Shown: one piece after another, positions 26,277 through 38,581 of the stretch
Position numbering within the stretch: position 1 is the first letter of the stretch
Layout: each line of letters starts with the position of its first letter
Source: Mortierella sp. BCC40632
Lineage: Eukaryota; Mortierellomycota; Mortierellomycetes; Mortierellales; Mortierellaceae
Direction of reading: 5' to 3'
Length of the DNA: 64,000 nt
Assembly: GCA_011634665.1 (NCBI GenBank)
Contig: WAEK01000004.1
Location: 90,001 to 154,000, forward strand
Position numbers and translations under genes: made by a program
Notes under the pieces: generated by a model
Told to the model about the DNA's origin: nothing
The model's database searches: none
Seen by the model: only the letters and a program-made list of their open reading frames with translations

Positions 26277-29200
26277 ATGGCCAACGACCGCTCGGCAAGC
26301 GCGCAGATCAAAAAGAACACACGCGCAGAGGAATGGCTTCGGAATGCCATTCGGGACAAGCATGTGCGTCTTATCCCCTTCTCCGAGATCAGCAAGGTTA
26401 AATATAATGTCGCCAAAGGAGGCTCCGGTACCATTCATCTCGGAGCATGGCGAAACATGCACATTGCCATCAAGGAGCAGCACAACACCAACGACCTTAT
26501 CAAGGAGGTAAATTATAACTCGAGCCTCATTCCCCTTTCCTTTCTCTCTCTCTCTTTGTCTTTCTCTCTTCTTTCGGCTCCTTCTCAGCCTATTTCAATA
26601 TACTCTGAGATACTCGGGAACCCCTCTCCCCACGCCCAAACAGGCACTCTCTCCAACAGGCGCCGAAACACGTTGTGGACAAACACAGACACACAGACAG
26701 ACACAAACGCATAGGAACAAAAAAGGAACAGGACTCGCTTGTCTTCTTGAGAGCAACAGATTCAGGGCATCCGATGCATCGGGAAACACACCTTGCCCTC
26801 CTCACTTCCATTCCAGCAACTTTTTTTTTTTTTTTTTTTTTTTTTCTCCTCCTCTCTTTCTCTCTTTCCCTCTCTCTCGTTCATTCTCCTGGACTTCATT
26901 CATTCTGGAGTCCGTTTTAGTTTGACAGCAACGCCGACAAAAGAAAGTTTCTTTTTATCCCCTCGTCAATTGCAGTTACACAGCACAATAGGCCTCAACA
27001 GCCGATACACCCGAGGAGAACAGACTCTCTGCAACGGCCCAGTTTACGCCCTTTTCTCTTTCTCTCTCTGTCTGTCTGTCTCTCTGTCTCTCTGTCGCTC
27101 TGTCGCTCTCTCACTTTTTTTTTTTTCATTTCCCCCCTGTCCCCTGTCCTGCGATTCTCACGATCGCTTGCATGTTTTTCCTCTCCAACTGGCACGAGTG
27201 GATAAAAGGGAAAAAAATATATACAACAACAATAACAACATGAAAGAGAGGCTCCTGGTGCTCCCATACTGTGCCTCAATGCAAGAGCATGTTGACCTTC
27301 GTACCCGCAATAGTACATGCTCACAGATGATCTCGTTTGTCGTTTGTTATCTCTTTTTTTTTTTTTTTTTTTTTTCTTTCCTTTCCTACTCTTCTCTCTC
27401 CATCACCATGGACCCACACGCCCAATAGCTCAAGATGCATAAGCAGGTGCACGACTCGAATTACATTATAAAGTTCTTCGGGATCACCAAACATCCGCTC
27501 ACGCAGGATACTTGTATCGTCATGCAGTTTGCTGAGAATGGCTGTCTACAGGACTATCTCGAAACCCAAAACGTCTCCATCACTTGGCTTACAAAGTACC
27601 GTCTAGCATGGGAGATCTCCAGCGGCCTGGACTTTATCCATCGGGAGAACATCTTTCATACCGATCTACACTCACGCAACATCCTCATCGACGCCGGCGG
27701 GAAGGCCCTGATCACTGACTTTGGACTGAGTAAATCCGTCAACAAGACCATCTACACCACCAAAGCTGGACTCTTTGGTGTCGTGCCCTATGTTGCGCCA
27801 GAGCGGATGCAGAACCCAACCTACACCTACAACGCAAAATGTGACATTTACAGCTTGGGCGTCATTTTCTGGGAGCTTTCAAGTTGCGTCATCCCGTTCG
27901 AGATGCAACTCCAGGATGTCATGTTGGCCGTCAACATCATTGCCGGCGTGCGTGAAAAGACTGTACCAGGAACTTCAGTCGAATACGAGATGCTCTACAG
28001 ACGTTGCTGGGATGGATTACCCCAGAATCGGCCTACAATGGAGAATGTGCTATCTGAACTAGTAGAGATATTGGCTGCAGAACAAAGAAACCCACGCCCT
28101 GCAGCACTGCGTCCACTTTCACGGCCTCCTCGGCCCTTGTCAGGCGAATCCATCGTTGCGCCTAGCACCCCATTCCCATACGAGACGGAGCCATCGCTTG
28201 GTAATCTTCCCGAGCCCCCTGCGTCCCCACCAGCCCAGCCGCGGGCGGCAGGCAGAGGACCCGCACCTGGTGGAGCACCAGCACCAGCTCAGGATCCTAG
28301 GAAACCCTCTGCAGCAGCGGGAACTTTAGCTGACCAAAGCACTCTTCCCAATGCTAATCCCAATGTCAACCCCGCCAATAATCAGCCATCGCCATTTGCA
28401 AACAAACCCGCCGGTCCAATGGATGTCAATGGCAGTGCAAAGGGCGATATCCCTAAGGGTGTTCCTGACAGGGTCAAACAACCTATGGGTACGAATGGGC
28501 GCGCGGTCGCATTGCCTGTCCCGGATAGCCCAACGGTTTCGTTCACGCCTAATATGTCTCCGTCACCACCTCCTTCGGGAAAGGAGCTAGCGCAAAATGA
28601 GTCACCCTTGGCAACGACAACCACTGCTGCTGCTGATTCTGCCGCCACTCCTACCGCCGTTGCCGTCGTTGCTGCTGCTACCCCTGCTACTCCTGTTACC
28701 CCTACTGCTACTCCTGTTGCTACCCCTGCTGCTACTCCAGTCTCTCCAGCTACCGCATCAACAAAGCCTTCTGAGCCTGAGGCAGAGCCCAAGATCCAGG
28801 AGGCGCCTTACCTCCTCCGGCCTATTCCTTCGCTTGGAGGTTTGGGTCCTGAAAAAAGCCTACCACCGTCTGCTTTGATGGAGCTGTCCAAGGGACCAAG
28901 GACAGATGAGGTCCTTCGTAACTTGCCACTTATTCCGTTCAAGGACATCTCCACAATCTCTCCTCCACCTCCTGGCGCGCCTCCACCACCACCTCCAAAC
29001 TCGCGTCCCAAGGTGACCTCACCACCCAAGATGCGCGAGCGAGTACCAATGCCCCCACCGGGTCCACCAGGTGCGCCTGCATCCTTTGGTCGAACCAGCA
29101 AGACAATCCAGCCCCCACCACCACCTCCTAGCACCCCACCTCCACCAAAGCCTACAGGGACAGGATCACCTTCTCTTGGCCCAATTCCTAAACCGCCCGT

Positions 29201-31726
29201 AGGACGACCAGCATCACCTCTCTTGAATGGACCTGGAGCGCCGTTGACACCGCCCATCTTCCCATCAGTCGAGGGACCAAGGACTCATGTGACACCTATC
29301 ACCTACGTGCCTGTCACTACCTACACGCCTTCACCAAAGCCAAAGCAAGGTCAGGAAAAGAAACCAACCACTCCTCCTGTTGGTGCCAACTCTGGTCTTG
29401 ATGCCGACTCGTCCTCGACCTCCTCGTCATCTGGAGCAGCACCAGCCAGTGCAGCAGGACGGCCAGTCCTCATGGGATTCCCAGTCGTGAATCCCATCAT
29501 GTTTGGCAATCGGAATCCGTCTGGGGAGCAGGGAGGTGCATCTGGCAATGCTTCAACGCTTCCCTCCTCGTCCAAGACCAAGACCTCTGCCCGGATCGAT
29601 CTCCCTAATGGACACTCTGGAGCGACTGTCAATGGCCACACACCTCAGGGTTCACGCGTCAATAGTCCTGATCTCATTCGAAGGGAAGGAGACATGTCTA
29701 CACGCAATAGCCGACCTATTGACCTCTCCAAACCGCCCTCCCCTATCTCGGAGAGTGGATCATCGACTGCGGGAGGTAATAACCGTAATCTAAATGGAAT
29801 CTCTCAAGGTCCCTCGGCTAGTACCTCGGCTCGTAAGTCAATGTACTCTTTGGCGAGTACAGAGAGGTCATTTGAATACGAAAAAAAAAAAAAAAAAAAA
29901 AAATGGCGGTTAACATGATCTTATTTGTTTTTTTTTCCTTTTTTCTCTAATTCTCCTTTGTTTTGGGGGGTCTGTCTATGTCTATAAAAAAAACAATATC
30001 TGATTTAGGTTCGACGCGGCCTGGAGCAGAAGAAAGTTCATCCGAAGGTAGATCAAGTGGTGACTCTCGGCGAGGCAATGTCCCCAAAGAGTCCTCACCA
30101 ACGCCTTCACAATCAGGATCCGCCACACCCACCACCGTCGCTACCACTACAGCTGCTACAACCACACCTTCAACCACCACCGCCACTACCACCCCAGCAA
30201 AGCCTCGTTTCCAATTCGACAACTTTTACAGTCTCTCGGACCCGTACAAGGAGCTGAATGTAGATGACCCAGCCGACTTCTTTACGGCCGTGACACAAGG
30301 AGATTTGGAGACGATCGAACGTATGCTCAAGGCTCATCCCTACATGATTCATGACACCATTGGCTTTTGGCCTCACCCTACCGCAATTCTGGTAGCGGCT
30401 CGGTCACGGCATGCGATTGACACGATGAAGGTCTTGATCAAACATGGAGCTTCTTTGGACAAGGGAGATGATAACGGAACGACAGTACTTCATTTCGTTT
30501 GTGAACAATACCCAAACCCAACGGAGGCTGTGGTGCTGTTGGCCAAGGCGGGCGCGGATTGCAATTGTCGTGATGCCAAGAAGAGAACACCGTTGATGTT
30601 GTTGATGCAGAACACACATATCACCTCGACCAAGGTCTTGCTAGAGACCATGCGGGTCATGTTCAAGTTTGGGGCTCAGACCAAGGCTGTCGATCATCAA
30701 CATTCAAGGACGCCTTTGCATTATGCTATTGTTCAGACCAAGGAGCCTGCGCCTGTGATTGAATTGCTGCTCAAGAAGGGAGCCGATGTGAACGCAACGG
30801 ACCATCACAAGAACACACCTTTGCATCTTGTTCTGGATCGAATGGATAACGAGGAGATTGTTCAAATGTTGTTGCTCTACGGAGCTGACCCCGGAATGAA
30901 GAACTCTCACAAGCGGAATGCACTTCAAGTGGCGGCCGAGAATCTGAGAGTGATGAGTGCCTGGTTCTTGCTCGAGAACGATTTGATGAGCTCTGCACCT
31001 GATTCGATCAAGCGAGCTATTGAATTGTGTTCCAAGGCTGATGGACCGGACAAGAGTTCTAAACCTTTGTTCAAGAACTTGTTGTCGGATTGGCAAGGAA
31101 AAGAGGGCAAGATTCGAAGAATTCAGTTGGCTCAGGATTGTATCCATCGTGTCCAACGTACGCCCGACATGAAGACCATTGACCAGACCCAGGTGGCGCT
31201 CGAGTTTTTGGAGAGCTGTGGCGCGCCCATCTACACAAATACCCCTGGTGGGATTGGAGCCAATGCCAATGCCAATGGCGCTGGATCTGAGACGGAGAGT
31301 CTGAGTGGTCGGAGTGCACCTGCGACCACGGTCGCTTCAGGAGCCGGAGGTGCGCCCGGTCTGTTGCGACTCAAGGGACCTTTTAACAACATTACCAGCA
31401 GCAACAACAACAACAACAGCAGCAACAACAGTAACAATGGCAGCAACAACAGCAATGGGAACAATGGGAACAATGGTGGTAACAATAATGGAAATAATGC
31501 TGGAAGTCATTACAACCATCATCACCATCTTCATCATCACCATAACGGTCTTCACCACCCGAACGGAGTCCGCCAGGTGCAGGAACTTCGATTGGCGGAA
31601 GGAGTGGAGCCTTTGAAGCAGACGATGTTGCCTGTCAAGACGGTACAGCAACTGGAGAAGGAGCGTGAAGCGGTCCGGAATCAGTTGTTGTTCGCTGGGA
31701 TGAGCAACCCCTTTGGCTCTGGTTAA
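26277..31726 (+). CDS. Protein kinase with proline-rich linker and ankyrin repeats
   Basis: Three exons (26277..26507, 27429..29832, 30009..31726) join in frame to 1450 aa. The kinase domain is at about residues 37-300: Gly-rich AKGGSGTIHLG, ATP-binding K66 in HIAIKEQ, catalytic HTDLHSRN with D156, and TDFG with D174. The conserved Arg before the catalytic Asp is Thr, so it is a non-RD kinase of tyrosine-kinase-like type. The middle 500+ residues are Pro/Ala/Thr-rich, with TPxAT repeats and polyproline runs near residue 590 that could bind SH3, WW or profilin-like partners. About five to six ankyrin repeats follow at about 985-1205 (GTTVLHFVCEQ, RTPLHYAIVQ, NTPLHLVLDR). The tail has Asn-rich and His-rich low-complexity runs and ends EREAVRNQLLFAGMSNPFGSG. 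It is likely a signalling kinase scaffolded by ankyrins. Intron 1 is 921 bp with a long T run; intron 2 contains an A24 run. Confidence 0.93.
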
Positions 31727-32941
31727 AAGCTTCTCAGTCTCGCCTGTTTCGAATCATGATGTTCTTTTCTCTCATTTTTTTCTCTTCAGTTTTTTTTTTT
31801 TTTTTTTTGTCACTTCTCTTTTTAGGCTCTTTCTTTGTCGATCTATTGCATATTCGTTTGCTTTTTTTCTTTTCTTTTCTTTTCTTTTTTCTATTTCCTT
31901 TCTTTTATATTATTATTCTTAGCATCCGCCATCGTAGTCTCAGTGAGAGTCCCTATCCTTTCTTTTCTTTTTTTCTTCTTACTATTTTCTTTCTCTTATT
32001 TTTACTATCTCTTTCTCTTTCTCTTTCTTATTGTGTGTACGGTGTATGTATTCGTTCCGCACCTTTTTTTCCTTCCTTCCTTTTTTCTTTTTCGTAACGC
32101 TCCACTTACTTCTACCCGAATCAGCCCATACTTTCTTTCTCCTTCCCCTTCCCTCTCTCCCTCTCTCCCACACACTCTCCCTTCTGCCCGCCCAAACTCA
32201 AACCGCAAGGCTCTGCAACCGACTATTGAGAATCTCTCTCTCCCTCTCTCTCTTTCTTACTCGGACAAGAGTGATATGAACAAATAAGCAAGACAACCAA
32301 ACAATACTGTAGTAGCCGCTCCTTTCCTTCTCTATTTTTTTTCTATAAGAAAACACACACACACCACACACACACAACAAACAGAAAAGAAAAAAAAAGA
32401 GTGCGCTACAATAAACCATAATGTACATAACCAAAAGGCCCAAGAAGGTTAAGGAGGCGGAGCAGACCATAGAGAGAAAGGCTACAATTTTATGAGACCA
32501 ATTTAGTCTGACGAAAGCAACGGAGTGGGCAAAAGTTCTTCCACTCTCAAAGTGCTAGTCCTTTTTTCTTATTTTTATTTTTATTTGTTTTGGTGGGGGA
32601 GGGAGGAGGAGGGTAAGCAGGACAGGGGCTTCGCCCCACCTTTGAGAATCTACACCACACACTCACAAAAAAAAATCTTTTCTCCGATATTCTTGACTTT
32701 TTTTTTTTTTTTTATTCAGCTTAAATAATACCCATCCTAGAAAAAAGCTCTTTCCTACGTTCCAAAAGGTATAAAAGTGACCCAGAACTGTAAGAAAAAG
32801 GGAGAGAGAGAGAGAGAAAAAAAGCAACAAGAACTCTTCCTTCCTTATTCCCTTCTGTTTCTCATTCCCATCCATTCATCTTCATCTATCTCCATCCTTC
32901 CTCCTCCATCCCACATTCTCCCCCCTCCCCCTCTTCAAGCC
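31727..32941. other. Intergenic region between kinase-ankyrin and NlpC/P60 genes
   Basis: Both flanking genes are on +, so this holds the kinase 3' end and the NlpC/P60 promoter. It is T/CT-rich at 31780-32270, with a run of CA repeats near 32352-32380, a poly(T) near 32698-32713 and a short CT-rich leader at 32830-32940. No gene is seen. Confidence 0.6.
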
Positions 32942-33406
32942 ATGCCTATCGACGTTGATGCGGCCATTGCAGCTGCTCGTAACCAAAAGGACATCCCTTA
33001 CTCTTGGGGTGGTGGACATGGTGCCAAGCCCGGCAAGACTCTCGGTACCTCCAAATGGTACACAGGCCCAAAGCCCTGTATGGCAGACAAGACTGTAGGC
33101 TTTGATTGCAGTGGTCTCGCTCGCTATGTGATCTATGTGGGATCCAATGCGACCATTGACCTGGGCAAAGGTGGCAACACCACCAGTCAATACAATGATT
33201 CCAACGTCACCAAGATCTCGGCAGAAGAACGTCAAGCTGGAGATTTGATTTACTATACGAACAAGGAGGGCAAGATTTATCATGTTGGATTTTATGTGGG
33301 AGTTGTGGATGGAAAAGAGATGATGATTGAGGCTCAAAAGACAAATGTCCCTGTTCATGAGGTTCCTCTTCGCCTCAACAGTGGACACTGGGTTCGTGTC
33401 AAGTAA
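32942..33406 (+). CDS. NlpC/P60-family cysteine peptidase, bacterial type
   Basis: A single intronless frame of 154 aa. VGFDCSGLARYV carries the family DCSG motif with the probable catalytic Cys56. EGKIYHVGFYVG gives the catalytic His114. QAGDLIYY is the conserved GDL segment between them. SWGGGHG near residue 22 matches the (Y/P)xWGG segment that precedes the motif in this family. NlpC/P60 enzymes are mostly bacterial and cleave gamma-D-Glu-meso-diaminopimelate bonds in peptidoglycan, which fungi lack. No signal peptide or targeting sequence is visible, so the site of action is unclear; the protein may act on bacterial wall fragments or on another amide. The start is chosen at the first Met after the CT-rich leader. 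Lack of introns and the family's distribution suggest bacterial origin by transfer, but composition resembles the neighbours. Confidence 0.88.
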   Translation: MPIDVDAAIAAARNQKDIPYSWGGGHGAKPGKTLGTSKWYTGPKPCMADKTVGFDCSGLARYVIYVGSNATIDLGKGGNTTSQYNDSNVTKISAEERQAGDLIYYTNKEGKIYHVGFYVGVVDGKEMMIEAQKTNVPVHEVPLRLNSGHWVRVK

Positions 33407-35425
33407 AGTAGAAAGAAAAGGGACAAAGTGAGAAAGAGAGAACGAGAGAAAGAAAGAAAGAAAAATAAAGTGTCAAAGGCAAAGATCGCCCGTCCGTACT
33501 CGTCGTGTTACAAACAATGTCAAGTCGTGTGTCATTCGACAGAAAAGGGAAATCTAGACCTACTAGGCCTTGTGTGTGGAGAGAAATGGAAGGGTTCTGA
33601 CCATCGGCCAGGGGGAGGAGGGGTGAGAAGAATCTAGATTGAGAGAACAAACTCGGTCTTTTCGAAAGAAAAAAAAAAAAAAAAAACAAAAAGAGACACG
33701 AGTCATGTCCAGCTCCTGCTTTCTCTCTCCCTTCGCCTCATCATCTGAGGAAGGAAGGAAGGAGTGAAAACAAACTCACACGCTCTTCCCGAGATCTTTT
33801 CGATGCACAAACATTCGGGAAGTTTGAGTCAGGGTAGCTTCTTCCTCATAACAAAGTGCGTCGATCATTTTCTCTTTTATCCCTCCCCCCTAAAGCCCTG
33901 CAGCCAAGTGACACCATTGTTCCCTGTTTACTTTCCTCTCCGAAAGGGTGCTCTCTCCCCTCCCCATCCCTTATTGTTTTTGTTTCTGACAAGGTTTATA
34001 GATGGGTCTTTTTTAATCTATCAAACTAGGAGTTAAGTAATGGCGATACCAATTGTTCACATCGAAAAGTCTCAAAGGAGGGGGAGAGGGGTTGTGTGAC
34101 CAACATGGTTGAGAGATCGGTAGTTGAATGACAAAAGAGATGGCATTGAAGACGATCATCAACAGGAACACTGCATCTACACTGCCCGATTCCGCTGAGG
34201 GGTGCAGGAGGATTGCCTCGAAGGCTGTAAAAAAAAAAGAAAAAAGAAAAGGAATCGCTCCGTCAAACTTATGCAAATGATCGGGAGAGAAGCATTTGGG
34301 GATAGAAAAGTAACAAAATCAAAGCAGGTAGATTCTTTTCTACCAAACGCGTTCTCCCTTTTCCTACGCGTCTTACCCTCCTTCTCTCGTATGACTATAG
34401 CCCCTTTGAAACAGACAGAGAAAAAAAAAAAAAAAGCAGTACCAGGTAACTCTAATTTCACAGCATGCATTGGACTCATTTGGATGAGTTGGCGGACTCC
34501 ATTGGTCAAGTCACAATCCAACCTACGTTTCGGACTGTGGAAACCACCTGTCCCAATTTTCTTTAAATATCGCCCCTGACCCGGGTCCCTTTTGAATTTT
34601 TTTGAACAACCACTACCAGAGGAAAAAGCCCTGGTAGCTAAGGAGATTAAAGTTGTCGCTTGATTACCTTTCTGTGGTTTTGCGTCCGTTCCCCTCTTTT
34701 ATACTGACCAAACCATCCTCCAAAGGGATGGAGCCTTTTTTTGCGGAGCGTTCCCTTGACCTTTTGGACGGGATTCTCCTTCCTGAGAAGGCTGAAATTC
34801 CTCTTCTCTCTCTCTCTCTTTTTTTTTTTTTTTTAAACCAAAAATATACAGCGAAAACCTCTCCCTTCCCCTTCTGCCCAAAGACCAGAAACAAGTGTTG
34901 ACATAATACATTTTTCTGTCAATTGAAATCCTCTCAAGTTGGTGTCGTACACCATTTTACCATCAGGCGGACGCTTGATCCCCAAAGCGAATGAAAGCAT
35001 CTTTTGGGTGTCATGTCTTTCCTGCATGTATGTTTTGTTCCTCCCTCCTATGAAAATGCGAAAACGCAAAAAAAAAAAAAAAAAAAAAAAACAGCGCTAT
35101 CCTTCTTCCTAGGTTGAATCTCACGAGATCCCCCTCATCCATGGCACTGGCTTAGCAAAGCCATATCCAAGCCCATACCCCGGAGCCAATTAAAGTCCGG
35201 ATAAAAGGACGGGACGAGAGATTTATCCTATGGTGGAGAGAGGGGGAGAGGGAGAAAAAAGTAGAGTGAAAGAATTTCGTCCGTTCTCTTTTATGTTACA
35301 CGCCAATGTGCTGGATTTCAGTCTTTTTTTTTTTTTTTTTAATAGATGAACATTTTGTTCTTGAGGAGGAAGACCCATGCAGAAAAAAGACGATCTCATT
35401 CGTGTCTGTTAAAAGAGCTAGTCCG

Positions 35426-35475
<50 letters not shown>

Positions 35476-35699
35476 GGGAAAAAAAAGAAAAAGAATTTTT
35501 TAAAAAAGGCACAACCCCGAGCGAATAAAAGATGAAACAAAAAGGATGGTAGAAGCTGGAGGGAAGAGAGTTGGATGGAAATGGAGGATGATAGCAAGTT
35601 GCATGGTTGCTCGAGAGGGTACCTCCAAGGTTAGAGAACCTTGGTGGCGTATCTGTTGCCCCTCCAACTTCACCAGCCAGAGCAACAGAGAGAAACAAA

Positions 35700-35735
<36 letters not shown>

Positions 35736-36368
35736 AGAAACCGAATAGAGAGAGGATGAAAATATTTACCTTTCCTCACAAGTCGGCCAGGAAAGTCTCA
35801 GCCATTGGGTCGAATAGAGTCGTGGACAGGAGGGGAGAAAATGTAGATAAGGAAGAGAGGGGGAGGGAGCAAACCATTCTAGAGCTCTCCATGGCGCAAT
35901 AGAATAACAGTTGGTACCTCTAAATGAAGACGGAATAGTAGCGCCGAGTTCTCATTAGCTTTGACTCTTTTCTCGTGCGCACCTCATGGGCAAAATTTGT
36001 ATCATTGCTTGGACTGCTGCAAAAGCAATGCAAGGATAACCTAGGGATATCAGGGACAAGTCTCCTTTGTAGTGAGACTGGGGAGAAGGATCGAAACAAG
36101 GACAGAGCATAGTTAGATCCCAAGTTGAAGCTGTAAAGGACGTTCTAGACGCGCTACTTTTTAGACCATGGTCAATAAGCTCGATATTTCTCATTACGAA
36201 CAGACTTTCCAGAAACCAAGCACTTGTCCATTGGCCTCAATAAACTAGACAATTAAGAGAGTGGGTCGATTAGAACACAGCTCGCTCGCGACGATCCTGA
36301 CTGACTGGTTTGGTATTCTGACCAAGAAGATGAACCATGCAGACACTAGCTACTGCCCTTTTTTTAAT

Positions 36369-36402
<34 letters not shown>

Positions 36403-36667
36403 TGTTAGGATTGCCAAGGAAAACACGACACTCCCAAAGAAAGTGAAGTCTCAGCAACTACGACTAGTTGGTGTCACAACTTGTTCAAGAGCACTGACAA
36501 GAAGAAGGCATTGGCCCGTGTGTTGAGCAGGTCTTTAGAGATTGGCAGAAAAATGAATCAGATAAAGCCTTCCTACTGATAGAGAAGCGATAACTTGCAC
36601 AATCATAAAGAACCATCGGAGGGGAGGGGGGTTAGAGCGACATATTATTACTATTATTATTATTAGG
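33407..36667. other. Intergenic region, possible missed minus-strand exons
   Basis: No gene is firmly supported. The DNA is more unique and less CT-rich than elsewhere. Minus-strand blocks at about 34963-35061, 34446-34531 and 34020-34227 are open and bounded by splice-like signals, but I cannot join them into a recognised protein. Repeats include (GAAA)n at 35426-35475, A33 at 35701-35733, (GA)n near 36370-36398 and an ATT run near 36645-36665. Confidence 0.45.
35426..35475. repeat. (GAAA)12 tetranucleotide microsatellite
   Basis: About twelve perfect GAAA units lie in intergenic DNA. A poly(A)33 run follows about 225 bp downstream. Confidence 0.9.
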
Positions 36668-38529
36668 CTATGTATAATAGGGCACGGCTTCCGAGTGGAA
36701 TCCATCTACCCGGAGATGCTTTTCAGTATCTTGGACTCGGACTCGACTACTACTACTCTCCCAGCTCTGGTAATGCTGAAGTTGTGGGTAATGATGGCTC
36801 GAGGCCGTATGTTGACTTCCTCGGTCGTAATCATACTCATAGTCGTACCCTTCGTCTTCATACACTCCTCCTCCTGTCTCGACCGACTCTCGAATTGACC
36901 CAGGACCAAACCCGGTTCGGATCGAGCCCCTGATCGAGTTTTCTCGACCGCCAGTCTCTCCCCAACTACCATCATCACTTCCCGAGACGGATGAGCCGTT
37001 GACATAACCCTTCTTGGCCTTTGTAGGAACCTTTCGAGGAGAAGTACCGCGATCAGGCACAGGTGGTAAGAAACTCACTTGGATACGATGATGCATCATA
37101 CGATCCATTTGAGCTTTTCCCATCCAGGTCGAATGCAATCCAAATGCCATTTTCCGCATCATATCGGCTCCAAATCCATCCTTGACCAACAATTGACCAA
37201 ACTGGGAGGAGACTTCTATGACCTGTTTGGAGGCCTGGGATCGAGTCTGGTAATAAGTTCGAAAGACCTGGGCGATATCTCGATCTTGGTATGGGCCTGA
37301 ACCGAGATCATATAGGAGAGAGGCCAAGATCCCGGCATCGAGCATGGATTCACTCGCACCTTTTCCAGTCCATGGTACGCTCTAGTAAAACCAAAACCAA
37401 AAACAAAAAGAAGAAAAGAAGGGCTGTAAGTTTAAAGAAAAAGAAAAAAAAAAGGTTGTCTAGACTTGTATCTTTCGAGACACTCTTGACACTAAACAAC
37501 TTATTACCTTGTGGCAGGCTACGTGGGAAACGTATTTCAAAAAGAGAGGGAGAGAGGGAGAGGGAAAGAGGGAAAGAAAGGGAGAAATAGAGAGAGCACA
37601 ATAACATTAATCCATCTTTGCTCTTACCCTTGCCGCATTTCGTGCAAAAAAAAACACACACACACACGCAAAAAGCATAAAAAAGTGTGCGCCTTCAAGG
37701 TCATCAGTCCAAAAAAAAAAAAAAATGCTCACCATCTCCCATGAGGACCACCCGTCCATGGTACCAGGTCTTGTAATGCCGCTCCTCGAGCATGACCTTA
37801 GAAATCAAGTGCCTATCCGTGCTGTCAATCAAATCCCCCACCGTTCCGAATTCGGGTCCTACCAGATGACGGACCGCCTTGCTCATCTCATCTATTATCG
37901 TTACCAACCAAACATAAAACTTTTTCTTTAGGATGGCTGCCCTTTTTTTTGTTTTTTCCAGGTCCCTTACTGGACTGTAGGTGACACGAAACACATTACA
38001 CATGTTCTAGAGTACAACAACATCATCATCACAACAACAACAACAACACTAGCAGTAGGTACAAAAATAATAAAAAAAAAAATGGGGGTGGGAGTGGGGT
38101 CAAAAGAGGTATGCTCTTCCGGAAGGAGGTTCTCGGATCCGAAGTTATTATTTTTTTTTCTTTACCTGTTGCATCAGGACCCCAGTCCGAATAGTTCAAG
38201 TTCCCGCTATGGATCGCAACAGGTTCATCCAGAGTCCGGGAAACGAGCCAGCAATACCGGTTCCCAGGAATCGGCATGAACCAGCTCTATATAGAAGCGA
38301 TCCAAGCAAATGAATGAAGGCGGGAAAAAAAAATGAGTAAGGCGGGGATGAATACGTTGCGCGCCACGTTTTTTTCTTCTTTTTTCTTTTTTCTTCCCTT
38401 TCTCTCTCTCTCTCCTCTTTCCATTCCTCTCTTTCTCTCTCCTCTCTGTTTTCTTGCTCTCCTTTTCTTCTCTCCAAAGAGCCCTTATCTTTTAGGGAAC
38501 GAGAATTAAAAAAATACCGCAACAGAAAC

Positions 38530-38581
<52 letters not shown>

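Noticed and set aside
33407..36667. Transposon remnant
   Set aside because: The region looks less repetitive than its neighbours, but I found no transposase, integrase or reverse transcriptase motif and no terminal repeats.
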